A DNA stretch of 64,000 nucleotides, taken from Morella rubra (Eukaryota > Streptophyta > Magnoliopsida > Fagales > Myricaceae). The stretch covers positions 23,031,979 through 23,095,978 of the forward strand of contig CM025849.1 of assembly GCA_003952965.2 (NCBI GenBank), read 5' to 3'. The position numbers and the translations under genes are program-made. This document shows positions 33,512-46,500 of the stretch, piece by piece (position 1 is the stretch's first letter; every line of letters starts with the position of its first letter). Below the pieces are notes generated by a model. The model saw nothing but the letters and a program-made list of their open reading frames with translations, was not told the origin of the DNA and ran no database searches.

Positions 33512-35388
33512 ATGAGCAACAAAGTTGTGCTATTTGAGGTCAATTATGGAGGAAAGTTTGTAAGGGCCCCCACACTGAGTACATTGGAGGGAAGACAAGT
33601 CTGTATCAAGATCTATCAGACATGGACTGTCTCTATTTTTTTGAGATGGAAGGACTATGCAAGAAATATGGATACAAAGCTGAGGACCTGATTTATTACA
33701 TGCACCCAGCCAAGTCACTTGACGACGAGCTAATCCTCATCTCATCAAATATGGATGTTTTGGACATGGTTACTTGTTGTAAAGGGCATAATACGATCAC
33801 TCTCTACGTGATTGCTTTTGGAGAAGAAAGAACAATGTACAAGAGCCAAAGAATAAAGGATATAAGCTACCCATAAAGAAGAATGGGGCTATGGAAAAAG
33901 GGAATCAAATTATTGTAGAAGAAGAACCTCCTGAGAGTCCACCACATGACATTTTTTGGGATCAAATTGTGAGTGAGGAAGACAATGTATTTGAAGACCA
34001 AGGGGATGACATAACTAGTGGTTATTAGCCTCGCAATTTGGACGTTGAAGAAAACATCAAAGGCAATGAGGGGGCAGAAATGGAGAAGGAACCTAAAATA
34101 GTTAGGAAATACTTTTATGCACGGAGAGGTCGAGTGATAATGAAATTCTAAGTAAAGGAAAATAACGTCCTAAATTTCCAGTGTTTAAGGACAAGTATAT
34201 GGACAACCCACAATTGAAATTAGGGAAGAAATTATCCTCTGTTGAATTCTTTAGAGAGGCAGTTCGAGAGGCTAATATACACACTAGGAAGGATCTATAT
34301 TGGGCAAAGAATGACCGGGATAAATTCATTGTGTAGTGCAAGCAAGAAAGGTGACAATATAGATTCTACGCCCTCAATGTCAAGGATGAACTGATATTCT
34401 AAATAATTTTATTCTCGAGCAACCACTAATGCACCCGGAGCTACAAAGTCCTCCAAACCACTGATCATAGAATTTGCGTACTTCACTTGTACACAAATTT
34501 CAGAGATGAGGGCCACTAAGGTTATTTATTGAAGGAAAGACTTTAGGCAGCAACATCAACATTTACAAAGGCAAAATTCCAAGCTGAAATGATGACGTTG
34601 AAAGCCTTGAGTGTAAAGGAATATTAGTACCTCGAATAGGTTGACCCACCACTGTGGTCGAGGTCTCATTTTCCATCATATTCAAGGTCAGATATGCTTG
34701 TAAATAACTTGTCTGAGTGCTTCTATGCTTATATTTTGGATAAACTTGATAAGCCCATCATCACTATGATGAAGATCATCCAAAGAAAATTGATGCGACG
34801 GTACCAATTGAAGAGAGACGAGATGAAGAAGATGGATGGGAAATTGGTTCCGACAATCATGAAAAAAGTTGAAAGAGATGGATTAGAATCACTTGATTTT
34901 ATATTGACATATGCTGGGAATAGATTATTCGAGGTCGAGCACAAGCAAAAGTAGTATGTTGTCAACTTAACCGAGCAGACTTGTAAGTGTAGGCGATATG
35001 ACCTTACGAGCATACGTATGTTTATGCAATTTCTGCAATCTTGTATGATGGAGGGGAAGCCCTAAGATTATGTGGATGATTTATACACTGTTGAGACTTA
35101 CATGAAGGCGTACAGGCCAATGATTCATTCAATGACAAGTGAAGAACAATGGGAACATACAACGCAAACACCGATTCTACTTCCAATAGCAAGAGTGCAA
35201 CCTGGGAAGCCAAAGAAGGTAAGGAGAGGGGCACTAATGAACCTAAGACCCAAATTAGACTTAGCAAGGTTGGCACTGAGATTGGATATTTTAAATGTGG
35301 CACAATGGGGCACAATGCTAGGTCATGCAAGAAGAAGAAGACACCCACTAACAAGTCACAATTTAATTTGCCTAAGGTAACTCCCTAA
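33512..35388 (+). pseudogene. mudrA-type MULE transposase, catalytic core deleted
   Basis: The ATG at 33512 opens the N-terminal PB1-like domain of plant MULE proteins (FEVNYGGKFV). A frameshift after about 30 codons moves the rest to the frame of 33622 (YGYKAEDLIYYMHPAKSLDD, NTITLYV). The MuDR zinc-binding region is partly kept at 34145-34375 (FPVFKDKYMDNPQLKLG, KLSSVEFFREAVREANIHTR). Then 34555-34950 matches the region after the DDE domain (PLWSRSHFPSYSRSDMLVNN, DKPIITMM). A SWIM-like CKCRRYDLTSI follows near 34980. The tail is KLSKVGTEI-type with a knuckle FKCGTMGHNARSCK whose first Cys is lost. The DDE core, normally about 250 residues, is absent between about 34520 and 34560. Confidence 0.88.
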
Positions 35389-36657
35389 ACGAACTTATAC
35401 AACAAAAAATTGCATTATTGCTTACTAGTTGCTAACTTCTATGATGTGTTGTCAAGGTTCTTACCTCTTAAGCTGGGTCATGGCAGCTGTTGCTTCTTGA
35501 TTGATGGACGATGTTGTAAGATTACATAAGTTTATGATAAGTTTGCATAATTTCATGTCTTGATATGTTTGCATAAATTTGATTGATAAGTTTGCATAAT
35601 TTTTCAAGTTTGTTTGATAAGTTTGCACAATTTTTTGAGTTTGCTTTATAAGCTGCTTATGTGAAGTCTTGCAAATGTGAAGTCTCATATTGGAATATTT
35701 GCAGGATCCACCAAATTACACTAGAATTATGCTGCCCCTTAGTTAGGGAAGGAGCGACATATTAAGAGCACCCACTTCAACACCAAAAAAGAGAAAGGGC
35801 ACTGCCAATACATCACAGACCGATGGGAATGCAGCATTGCAAACCTGAAGCTCTAAGAGGAGTGGCTAGGCAGTCGGGAAATCCTTGACATTTATTCATT
35901 GACCTCACTGAACTTGTTGTGGGGTCACAAGTTGATCCACCTAGCCAAGTAAGTCAGCAAAAGAAAGGAAAGAAAACAGCAGATGAAAATGATGGGTTGA
36001 GGAAGACTAGGAAGAAAAAGAGCGACCCTCCACAGTGATTTTGGTTGTAATGGTTGAGAAAATGTACTTATTTTAGTTATAAATTTGAGTATAATTTTGA
36101 AAATGTTAAAGCTGGATGTATTTGGGCTATGTGCTGTAATTTTGAAGACCATTCTAGTTGGTTGTAATGGTTGGGTTAGGTGCTGTAAGTTGTGAAAATG
36201 TTGCAGCTGGTTATATTGGTTATAGTGGTTGCTGCATTTTTTTATAAACTGAGTTTGCTACATTGTCTATGAAAGATCTTCTATTTGGACTATAGGATAT
36301 ATTTTGTAAGATCTTCTATTACAAATGAAAGCATGAAGTACATTATCAGAAAGTAATGTGTCAATACATTTTGTCATGTTTTTAAAAGCCTTTATTTTAC
36401 TGCATATATGTTCAGCATTATCCAAGATAAGGTTTTTGCACTATTTAAAAACAGGTCGTGCGGTACTTACAAAATGACACGTTCATTGAAGTTGAATGAT
36501 AACACATTCATTAACAGCACCTAACCCATTCATTATAGTTTATAATGGCAAAATAACTCATTCAAACTTATAAAATGATACGTTACATTCATAATGTACT
36601 ACATCAAAAGAACACAATTCACATAATTCGTCTCAAACACAACTTACATAATTCGTC
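35389..36657. other. MULE spacer between the convergent genes
   Basis: Non-coding, with short direct repeats of GATAAGTTTGCATAATTT at 35535-35630 and a few lysine-rich codons left of a possible transposase tail (near 35945-36030, KGKKTADENDG). It would hold the 3' ends of both element genes. Confidence 0.5.
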
Positions 36658-37083
36658 TTAGACACAACACATCCTATAGAATTCATGAAAGTTTGCCGAA
36701 CAACACAAAATAGACAAAGTGACTACTACAACCATCAACAACAATCTTAATGCAAACTTGTACTTCTTGAGATTGTGATGTTTTTCGATCTCCTCCTTCA
36801 GCATGTCCAAATTTAAGCTTTTGACATTTAAACATTCTTGTCTCTTTCGCATGCGTCTCGTCACTTTTTTCCTGTATTCACATATTGGAGGATCAACCCA
36901 AGCAAAAAACCCACGAGCATGCTTAAACTTATAGTTGGGACAACTGAAGAATCGACATCCAAAATTGTGCTTTGTGTACGATGTCTTCATGTAGGTAGAG
37001 ACACTGTAGTAACATTGACATCCTCCCGAGCTTGCCCCATCTTCTCTAGCCCTGGAACTCGAACTTGTACTAGAAGTAGACAT
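36658..37083 (-). CDS. GRF-type zinc finger protein of the MULE (At4g04775-like), 141 aa
   Basis: The start is the ATG at 37083-37081. The frame runs further upstream in-frame (to 37203), but that part is hydrophobic repeat translation and unlike the family. Residues 1-20 are Ser-rich. 22-65 form a GRF-type zinc finger (CQC at 22-24, NFGCRFFSC at 40-48, RGFFAWVDP at 58-66). Its expected fourth Cys near 56 is replaced by His/Ala. 85-107 are charged and probably helical, and 109-128 (KFALRLLLMVVVVTLSILCC) are a probable membrane segment near the C-terminus. GRF fingers in other proteins bind nucleic acid. For plant At4g04775-like proteins the role is not established. The gene lies in the MULE, convergent with the transposase, where mudrB lies in MuDR, but it is not recognisably related to MURB. 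The frame is open and intact. Confidence 0.8.
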   Translation of the reverse strand: MSTSSTSSSSRAREDGASSGGCQCYYSVSTYMKTSYTKHNFGCRFFSCPNYKFKHARGFFAWVDPPICEYRKKVTRRMRKRQECLNVKSLNLDMLKEEIEKHHNLKKYKFALRLLLMVVVVTLSILCCSANFHEFYRMCCV

Positions 37084-37111
37084 AACATCACAAAGGAAGA
37101 AGACTAAACTG

Positions 37112-37221
37112 CAAAATATAAACACAATGCATTGGCCCAGGGCATAAAATATAGGCAAGGTAAGAATTGCAAAATATAAACACCAAGCATTTACCCAAGG
37201 CATAAAATATTTGCAAGGGAA
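37112..37221. repeat. Two tandem units upstream of the GRF ORF
   Basis: GCAAAATATAAACAC followed by CAAGGCATAAAATAT-like words occurs twice, with a unit of about 57 bp, just 5' of the minus-strand GRF ORF. It may belong to its promoter or leader. Confidence 0.7.
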
Positions 37222-37831
37222 GCATTTTTTTCATATTCGTGGCTAATAGTAGAAACACGGAAACAAGTCCATAATTTTTTTGCTCAAAAGAAGTTACAAT
37301 GAAGGCCATTCTATAACTGCATTCCTAGCTCACTTTTGGCAACAAGGGGATTTCTGAACAGTACAATGAACACATAGGAAAAGGTAAAGACCATGAAAAT
37401 TTTATTTCTGGGCATTACCTTGTGAATTTGATTTCTAGTGTGCCCTCAGCCTTCCCTTCTCATAGATTGCAAATCCTCATTTCTGGTATGCCACTTCTAT
37501 CGTGGAGTTCAGAAAACATCAAAGATGAAGGACTTCGATTTTAAGATCACGCAATTCGCAGTGTTTAGGGCACAGGAGAAAATTAAACCAAATGCAACAG
37601 CACTGTTCTTTTGGTATTATATTCGCATTGTATGGGGGGTCACATGTTGGTCACGTGTGACGAAAAACATGCGAGTTAGAGCAAAAAAGGGTCCCAAACG
37701 GAGTTGAAACAAGTCGCGTAGATTATGATAGTGGGTTGTCACGAGTTGTAGTTTAGGAGGGATTTTGATATTGGGGTGTAAGTTCGTTTTTTTTTTGGGG
37801 AGGGGAGGAATGTAATTAACCTTAAATTAAA

Positions 37832-40160
37832 TATGAAATAAAATTAACAAAAATTATACATTAAAAACAAAATATTAAATCATAAAAAAGATATTGTAAT
37901 TTTTATTTGTTTTTAAGACATGTCGCGTGTTACATGATCACATATTAACACTTACCGTGCCATCATCAATTATGTTAGAAATCCAAACGAAAATGTGATG
38001 GAGGGAGTGATTTTGCAAGTGTGGCTAAATCCAGGCAATGATTTGTCTATTCTAAAAGCTTAAGCAATTTTTAAAAAACTCAAAAATCTAGGCAGTAATT
38101 TTAAAATTTTTTTAAAATTACAAACGTTTGATACTAGAAATCAGATTGGCAAAAGTAGATCCTCTAACATATATTGGCGTTTCAAGTTAGATAACCTAGC
38201 TATACTTCCATTTAAATCATGAATTAATTAGGTGTATTTTAGTAATATCTTGTTATGATTGGGGAATAACGTTTAGAATTCATGAACATCATTTGGTTTA
38301 GTCTATATATTTTTGAAGTTGTGAGTAGTGATATGTTTAAGTGTAATTGCACTTTGTAAACCAAATTGCGTTTTGATTCTACTATAGAGTTGTAAGTAGA
38401 TTTTGGGATGAAAATTGGAAGGTACATATGGGGCTGATTAACGGTAATGTAGGTGTTGGTTTTGCATAACTGGCACTGATATCGTTAGTCACCGGTGGTC
38501 CAGTTTTGACATCGGCACCAACTAGCCATAGTAACCGGCCATTGCCTATGACGGTTACAGCCTAACGTGTAACTATTTGGTCCGGGTTTTTTTGGAGCCT
38601 CTATTGGGCTATTTCTTGGCCCATTTCAGACCTTATTTTAAATTTTTTGGAGCTTATTTGATGGGCCTATATAGTTGTTTTAAAAGCCTATTTGCATACC
38701 TATGTTTGGGGCCTTTGAGGGCTGCGTATTTGCCCTGTTTTTACTCTAAAAATAATAATATAACATTATTTAATTTATTTTTCTACACATTTATATACTA
38801 CAAAAACATTATAGGCTAATTTCTTTCAACATTTACATAAAAAATAATAATAATAATAATAATGTAGGCCATTTTAGCAAGTTCACCTTGTCCTCTATAC
38901 CCATATTAGACCATGATCATATTGGATTGATGGCCATTTTGTTTTCCTCTCATATTCAAATTCAAAATGGCCTAAAATGCAAATTGCAAAACTGACTATA
39001 ATACATAACATAATCCATATTCCACAAATCAAAAAATACACAAAATATAACTATTAAGAAATAAGGAACACCTCAATATCAACACGTGTCCAAGTGTCTA
39101 ACATAAGCAACATAAGTATCATAAGTAACATCAGTCACAAGTCCAACATAAGAATATAACTAATAATCAAACTAGGTGTAGAGAGCAAAGTACAACTAGG
39201 TGTAGAGAGTGGTGTACAACAAGGTGTAGATCCCGGAGTAGTGTCTATGTCCAACTAAATTTGAAAAACAAAGTTTTATACAATTAAATATAACATTGTG
39301 AAAAGTAAACTTAAGAATTGAGACCAAAAAAAATTATAAATGAATGAAGTATAGAGGTAGAAGGTATTTGTTTAGTTTTGTCCGAACGTCATAAGGTCAA
39401 GCTCGTTTTGAGTTTTGGGTGGTCCCACTTAGCCCTGACTCTCTTTATAATCGCAGTTGGTATCAATATTGTAATTGTGATCTTCGACCTCAAGATGCGA
39501 AAACAAAGCTTATAACATGTAATAAATATTAAAAAGTATTAAAATATCTTAATACTATGCATATACTGTTATAAACATGTATCTTTCATATCCTACTATA
39601 AGCATGTAAAATTCTATAAAGAAATTGTTCTTTCTTTCTTCAAAATTGTTATATGATTAAACATGAGAGAAAAATTAAGTTACAACACTAAAATAAAAAG
39701 GCTAATGACTACATCATTTTCTGCAATAATATTTTTTAACACTGAGTAATTTTTAATTAAACATCTGATTTTAAAAAGTCACCTCGGCACTTGTAAGAAA
39801 TTATAACTAATTACCTAATATTAACCCGCTTACCTCTATCTTCAAAGCACTTTGAACCACTCTAATCCATTTTAACCTATCTCAAAAAATATATATAATT
39901 ATATCAATATCAATATTATAATTACATTGACATTTACTAACAAAATGCTTATCCTTCTAACTTAAATTATTCCCAACTTGACCCCTTTTTTATGGATACT
40001 ACGACGAGATAAGCCACCTCTGATCATCGCCATAAAAAAGGGGACGTTATCCAGTGAGAGGAGCATAATAGACAGACAATTTTCGGATGGATATATGCCT
40101 TATATTTTGATTTATTTGATTTAGCAGAGAATAATTATAGTCAAAGCTTGTAGAATGTTA
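37832..40160. other. AT-rich intergenic DNA
   Basis: No gene was recognised. It contains a GGCCCA-rich stretch near 38570-38720, an (ATA)n microsatellite at 38840-38863, and short imperfect repeats of ACTAGGTGTAGAGAG at 39172-39235. Confidence 0.6.
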
Positions 40161-40169
40161 TAGTTTTAT

Positions 40170-40547
40170 GGGGAAAATACACTTTTCACCCACAAACTAC
40201 CATATATTTTACACTTTGCACCCTAAACTATCAATTTTGACACATTGCACCCTTTAACTACCAATTTTTAACACTTTACACCCTTTATCAAATTTTCAAA
40301 CTAAAATGACGATAATGCCCTTAGATATTGTTGTCAATTCATTAATTTCTCAAGGGTATTACTGTCAAATAGAGGGTGCAAAGTGTTTAATATTAGTAGT
40401 TGGAGGGTGTAATGTGTCAAAGTGGGTAGTTTAGGGTGCAAAATGTATAACATTGGTAGTTTGAGGGTGCAATATCTTAAAGATGGTAGTTTGGGGTGCA
40501 ATGTGTCACTACTCCGGTAGTTTGTGGGTGAAAAGTGTATTTTTCCC
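40170..40547. mobile_element. Mutator-type MITE, 378 bp
   Basis: It is flanked by a perfect 9-bp repeat TAGTTTTAT (40161-40169 and 40548-40556). The inverted ends are GGGGAAAATACACTTTTCAC and the complement of GTGAAAAGTGTATTTTTCCC, and the match extends through CACAAACTACC. Internally the word TTGCACCCTAAACTA (or its complement) repeats on both arms, so the DNA can fold back. There is no coding potential. The 9-bp duplication points to mobilisation by a MULE transposase. Confidence 0.92.
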
Positions 40548-40556
40548 TAGTTTTAT

Positions 40557-43500
40557 TCATATAAAACGATGGAGTGGCCGTGGCCGGGGGCAGTCCTGGC
40601 GGCTGCCAACGGTAGGAAAAGCATCCATTTCCTACTTTTAGTACAAATGCTTGTAATATTTCTTATGGGATTTAAGCATAAAACTATAAACATATCTTTG
40701 CATGAAAAAGTGTTAAGAGTCGACAAATAAAGAAAAAGTAAAAGTAAAAGGTATCCTACCACCTTAGCTAGACAGGTATTCATCTATTTTGGCCTTTTGA
40801 TTGATATGATTACACTAACCGTCCCAAAAGCAAGTCGTTAATTCCTTTCAAGAGCCTTTTGTTCTTCACGGAGCATATTTTTTAAACTGTAGAATATATC
40901 GCAGCATTGATTCTTTGACAACTTATTATAAACTACAAACCAAAGCTTAAGCTTACCGTGGTTTGTTTTCCTTTGTTCCCTTTGATCTTTTGTTGACACA
41001 ATCATACGAACCTCATGTGAATATGAGCGACTTTGAAAAGAGACAAAGAGAGAGATCAAGGACAGGATTCAGAAAAACAAAAGGCTTGGAAGCTTAACTG
41101 CACCCATTAGGGAGAATATAAAGGGATCTAATTGGCTTTAATATATAGCATTTTATCTATGTCGAAAATCGTATTTCTCATGATCTTCCAGATCGAGATC
41201 GATACATTTCGATTGATTGTCATTTAAACGAGTATCCCAAGAGATATTATTTTGTCCAGTATTGCTGAAAACTCCTCATAATTAGGATTCCGCGAGCGCG
41301 CATGCATTAATATCAAGCGCTATTTGAATGATTTCTCCACAAAACACTAATCTTCCCCTTCCCCTAGAATTACTCCATGCAATCTTGGGTAAATCAAGCC
41401 TTCAATGTCCAACTTCAAATACTTATCTATTTTGTTAGATTAATAAATGGCTTATATTATTTGCAGCAAATATGAGATAGTATTTATATAGTTCTAAAAT
41501 AAAGGCCAAGGAGTAAGAGATCATGGTCATAGACATGCAGTCGAGCCCTATAAATCTCTACGTAATTCTCTTTTGCTCTGATCACTTTTTCAAATTCTGT
41601 AATATTCACCATTGTTATGCGAGAAAATTAATAATATATATATATACCTAAAATCACTCAATATGGACTTACATTTCATCAGTGAATCAATAGTACTGCA
41701 AAAAGGGGCGAAAACCCTACAATTCACCCTACTATGAAACCCATATGATTCTTCTTTTTGGTTGACATTTTGTAAGGCTAATTATTGCATCTAGACATTA
41801 CTAACTCACCATTTCCAAATTAAGAAGTGTGCCACCCACTTGGCTAACCAGATGATCAGTTGTCTTTGCTGCAACCAAGCAAATATATATTTGGTTTGAT
41901 GGAAGACATGAGAGATACGATAATGTGGGTCCACATGCAAAAATGGGGACTCGGGTCCTACCAAAAGGTTTATGACCAACTACAGTAGTACTACATCCTA
42001 AGTAGTTCTTTAATTTTTATCAACCCAGTGGCTATACTATAATGCAATGATGTCGGTAAAAGCGATCTTGTAATTATACTTCATGTCTGCTCTTTTTTTA
42101 TGGCAGGATGGCTCTCCTAAAAATCTCTACGCTCCTAATTAAGAGCAACCAGATGGATCTCTTCTTTTCTGGTCATTTTTCCATGAGTACTTCTAAACTA
42201 CTATTTTTAGGATAATAATTACAATCACGAGTATGATAACATGGCTATCATTCTTATCATAATCATTCTGCAGAACATGCCTTGAGACAAATTACATTAT
42301 GGCATTCAAGATAGTGGAGGCTGGGAGGGAAAAACAAAAAAAGATAACATATTTTTTTCTATTATGAATAAGACTCACAAGTGATCCACATTGGCCACTT
42401 TTAATGTCATGTCATACACTCTTCAACCGTGTAATCCACAAAATGACGTTGTTCTCATCTATTTAATTCCAGTTTCTCCTCTCATTCTATAAGCATTATT
42501 TTTCAGTTGTCAAGACTTCCGACTGAAGTAGACTTTCTAGACCGGACAATGAGATGGCAAAATGAGTTTTTTTGTTTTTCCAGAGAAAAAATTCTAAGAA
42601 CTAAATTTAAATTTTGAAAACTGACGGATCTACTAGGAAACGGTAAACGTAAATACCAAACATTTTTTATTTTAAAAACTAAATGACATGTTATAAAAAT
42701 GGTGTAAAACTCAGATACCTTAAGAATGATTTTTCTCTTATTTTAATGCAACAGTTTGAAAGTGAGTTGACCTTTGTATTGGTAGTTGTTTATTTTCACT
42801 CTCATCGCTGGGCACATTTTTAAGAAACTTTTCCAACAACTGACACCGGCACTGCAATTCCTCACGAACTACATTAATATATATGTACACTGTAAAAGTA
42901 GTCGATTAAACATATTAAAGTATTTCTCGTAAAAAAAAAAAGAAAAGAAAAAAGAGAAAACTAATCATTTTTGTTGACCTTATCCCATCATCAGCCGATG
43001 GAGAAGGTGGGAAGCTATATCCTATGGAGCTTGTATGCCTTAAATTTGCCGCTTCCTCGCTAGGGCATCAGACAATACAGGTGAGAGGTTAGTGCGAGGG
43101 AGAGACAAAACAGGGCGCCAAGGACAAGCGCACAGCGGATGGGACATAAAGGAGCGGCGCCCCATATCGTTGCTTTATGGGCCGTATTATTGGTTTGGAT
43201 TTTCCTTCCCCTTTTCCCAAAGATTTCACTAATTGCCTCCTTAATCTAATCGCAAACTAAACCGCCTATTAACGTAAAACTCACTCTTCACCTGTAACGG
43301 TCTTCATCATTGAAGCAAGGCCCAGAGCTTCACCCCCACACCATGCACGTGTCTCCATCTCCTTGGAAGGATATTATGCAATTTTTTAGTGCACAAAATT
43401 GATACAAATAACCCATCATCAAATTACGTCGATGGTAGAGCTAGTCTTGATGAAAACAGATGGCAGCCCATTTACTTGGAGGACAGTGAGAACGATAGGT

Positions 43501-46500
43501 CTTGCGAGAATGAATCAGTACAATTCTCTGTTACTCTTGAGAAAATTGATACTTGAACGTTTTCGAGTAATGTGCAGAGTCTTGAATTAGTCAAATGGAA
43601 GCTCCCCTCTTTCCCTCACGCAAGACTTTATTGTTCAAAAGGTGTCCATCAGCTTTCTTTGGGCAAATGGTAGTGGGAGAGTTCGGTTACCAGCTCCTTT
43701 TTCTGACCAATGAAGCTCCATTCCTTGACCCTAGGTTTGAACTTGAGACAGCGAGAGAGGTTGAAATGGGAAATAGCTATCTTGTACGATTATGCTCTGG
43801 TCTATGATGAGTACGAACTGCACATGCAGGCATTCGGCAGGTCAAAAATGAGTGCCATTGGAAGCTTATGAGTACATCAATATTCCATCCAACATTTGCT
43901 TTGCGAGTTTGTCAAAAAAGACATGCGGGGTCGAAAATTTTCCAATATATTTTTCTTCAAGACTTCTCGATCTGGCTTTAGTTCCAAACGAAACGATTTT
44001 GTGTGGCCAAATTAGAAAACTGTAGCTGGTTTCTTGTCAAGGAATTTTATTTATTTTTACTGCTTCAATCATGAGTGATCAGGTGCATCAATTATTTGTC
44101 ATTTTTCGCTGAAAAAAAGGTTTCTAGATTCAGTAATTAGTTCCAACATTTTTGCTTAATTTTTAGAAATGTTCCTTACATTTAGTGTTCTACACTTACA
44201 TCTAATGAAAATATTGATGTCGTGACACGCCATGGAGATGATCTATATGTGACATGCTAAATCTGGAAAATAAAAACAACAAATAAATTGAGAACACAAA
44301 GAGAAATAAAAGAAACAAATAGCAATTAGGGAATCCTTCCCCACCTTGTCCGTTAATGGCTTCTTTAGTTCATTCGGTGGGAGAGAGTTAGAGTTATCAT
44401 GAGAGGGGATGGAAGAGGGGGCAGGAGGGTATTCCCTGCACCACTTGTCCATGCACCTTGCACGGTTGGGGAGCCACGCGGGTGAGCGGCGGCACAACCT
44501 TTTTCTGTCTTTGGTCTAATTTTTGTTTTGTTTTTATATTTAATTTAATAAATTATTGTTTATTTTTTTGAAAAAATACTTTACGTCTCTAAATTATGGG
44601 ATTACTATTATTTTAATGAAAAAATTATTTTCCTTCTTTCTGTTACAATATATTTGAATTAGTCTTACATGGGTTGTAAAATTGAGTTATTTGTATTTTT
44701 GGACCTATAGAGAGGCCCTCTTATATATATATAAATTCAATAAGTATTGAAAAGTGAAAATAGAGCCCGATAAGCTTTTTAAAGAGGATTTAGATATCTC
44801 TAAATTGAATCAGTTTAAATATTTTCTCTCTCTATTTCAATATTCAATTTCATATTTTCTATATCATCTATATATTATAGAAGTCTATATAAGTTGATCA
44901 TGGAGGAAAAAAAAAAAAAAAGAGCAATCCACCTGCTGAGTTATGGGCCGCTATCAAGTCTTCTAGGTTGAAGGCATGCACAGTAAAATGGTATGAGCAG
45001 AGCTTTCCCGTGGAGTAAAACTCCGGTGCTTAAGTCAGACTCTTAAATGTGTACGTAAAGAGACAAAGACGATTCATAAAATGTTACTATGTGTCCTGTG
45101 CGTACCTAGGGGGTTATACTTTCGTCGTTCTGCTCATTGTAGAGAGGGAGAGGTGGTGGTGGAAAGGACGTTACACTTCTCCTCCAACTAGTTGTAGATC
45201 TCCCTTTTGGTCATCTCTTTGCAGGTAGAGAGGTGTTATGTGACAGAGTGAGTTGGAGAAGTGACCATTGTACACGACGCCTTCTTGTGTATTTCCCCAA
45301 TGCATGTCTTTTTCTTTGATTTTCAAGGGTTCGTTGCTCATGGGGAAAACGATCGTCTTTCCTTGCTCAATGATTTGGTACGACTGATTGGACTTGTCGT
45401 GAAAGGCTATTTATGCGGAAGAAGTTTCCTTTTTTGCAGGCGGCTTTGACACTGTAGACGAAGAAATCCTTGCAGGCCTACGCCAATACTGTTTCGACGA
45501 TTTTTCGGGCTTCGGCCTCACAAGGCCCATAGATCCTTCTTTACTCTCTAGGGCTTTCCTTGCAAAACTTGCACGCTATCGCCGAGTTGGACTTAGTCAA
45601 GTAGGCCGAAAAATATCTAGTCATCATAAGCTGCCAATGAAAATGAAAATGAAAATGAAAAGCTCTCGAAGATTTATCATTTTTGTATCCTGAAACAACC
45701 AAATCATGGATAACTTAGTTGAACCCAATTTTTTCAGACCGGTGATCTCAAGTTTGGAATACTGTTTTACTCGTTGTCTTGAAGCCAAGGACTAAGGTAT
45801 GAAGAATATTATTCAATGGACCATAGAAAATAAAAAATGAAACACGAGAGACGACCGGCGAGTTTGATGATTTCAAATTTTTTTACTCTAAAAAGACAAA
45901 AATTCCCTCGAAATTCCAATAAAAAGTTAAAAGAATCCTACCTAATATTAGGTTTAAAACTAATTTAGTACGACTCTTAATAAAATACTCAAGAAAATCA
46001 ATCACCAATTGCTTAAAGCTTTAGCCAAATCTTTCCAGATTCTTCTGACAAAACTGTTCAGACACAACCTCTGGCAGGCACCAGCAGCTCTAGGTTGTAG
46101 AACATCGGCACAGGATTCAAAAACTTGTGGCCTTATAATAAACTTTGACCCCTCCACGTGTCAATCATTGCCCTATCTACTAGCAGTTTTGGAATATGGC
46201 TAAAAGTATATTATATGAATTTCTTCTTACACAACGAAGGAAACAAAAAAAAACGAAAACAAAATTCAAATGAAGAAGGAAAATTCAAATGGAACGTTCA
46301 GTCATTCACATGCAATCAATTGCAAATTGAAAATTTAAACAAGAATACCTTGTTTGGAGTTATTGGGAAAGGCAGCCCACGTGTGAGAAAAATCAACTCT
46401 CTGTGAGAAAAACTCCACTTCGTCGACATTACGAAACTCCGCTTCGTCGACATTACGATCCGTTTGGCACAAAAATTTTTTAATTTTTTTTTAGAATCAC

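Larger units (their letters stand above)
32129..37822. mobile_element. Mutator-like element (MULE), 5.69 kb, both ends present
   Basis: A perfect 9-bp direct repeat TAAATTAAA flanks it (32120-32128 and 37823-37831), the duplication length typical of Mutator. The ends are long inverted repeats: left about 32129-32358, right about 37575-37822. They start GGGTTAATTACA and AGGTTAATTACA and share CGAACTTACACC, AAACTACAACTCGT, CATAATCTACG, GTTTCAACTCC and TTGCATTTGGTTT in order. Inside are a broken mudrA-type gene on the plus strand and a convergent GRF-finger ORF on the minus strand. Arm divergence and gene decay make it non-autonomous. Confidence 0.93.

Noticed and set aside
35022..35354. 110-codon minus-strand ORF inside the MULE
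   Set aside because: It is antisense to the transposase tail (SWIM and knuckle region), which explains the lack of stops.
38440..38870. Possible hAT-type MITE in the GGGCC-rich stretch
   Set aside because: No matching inverted ends or target duplication could be found on inspection.
43399..43807. Possible small gene near 43.4-43.8 kb
   Set aside because: The best frame ends in stops, the two forward ORFs are in different frames with no plausible splice sites, and no family was recognised.
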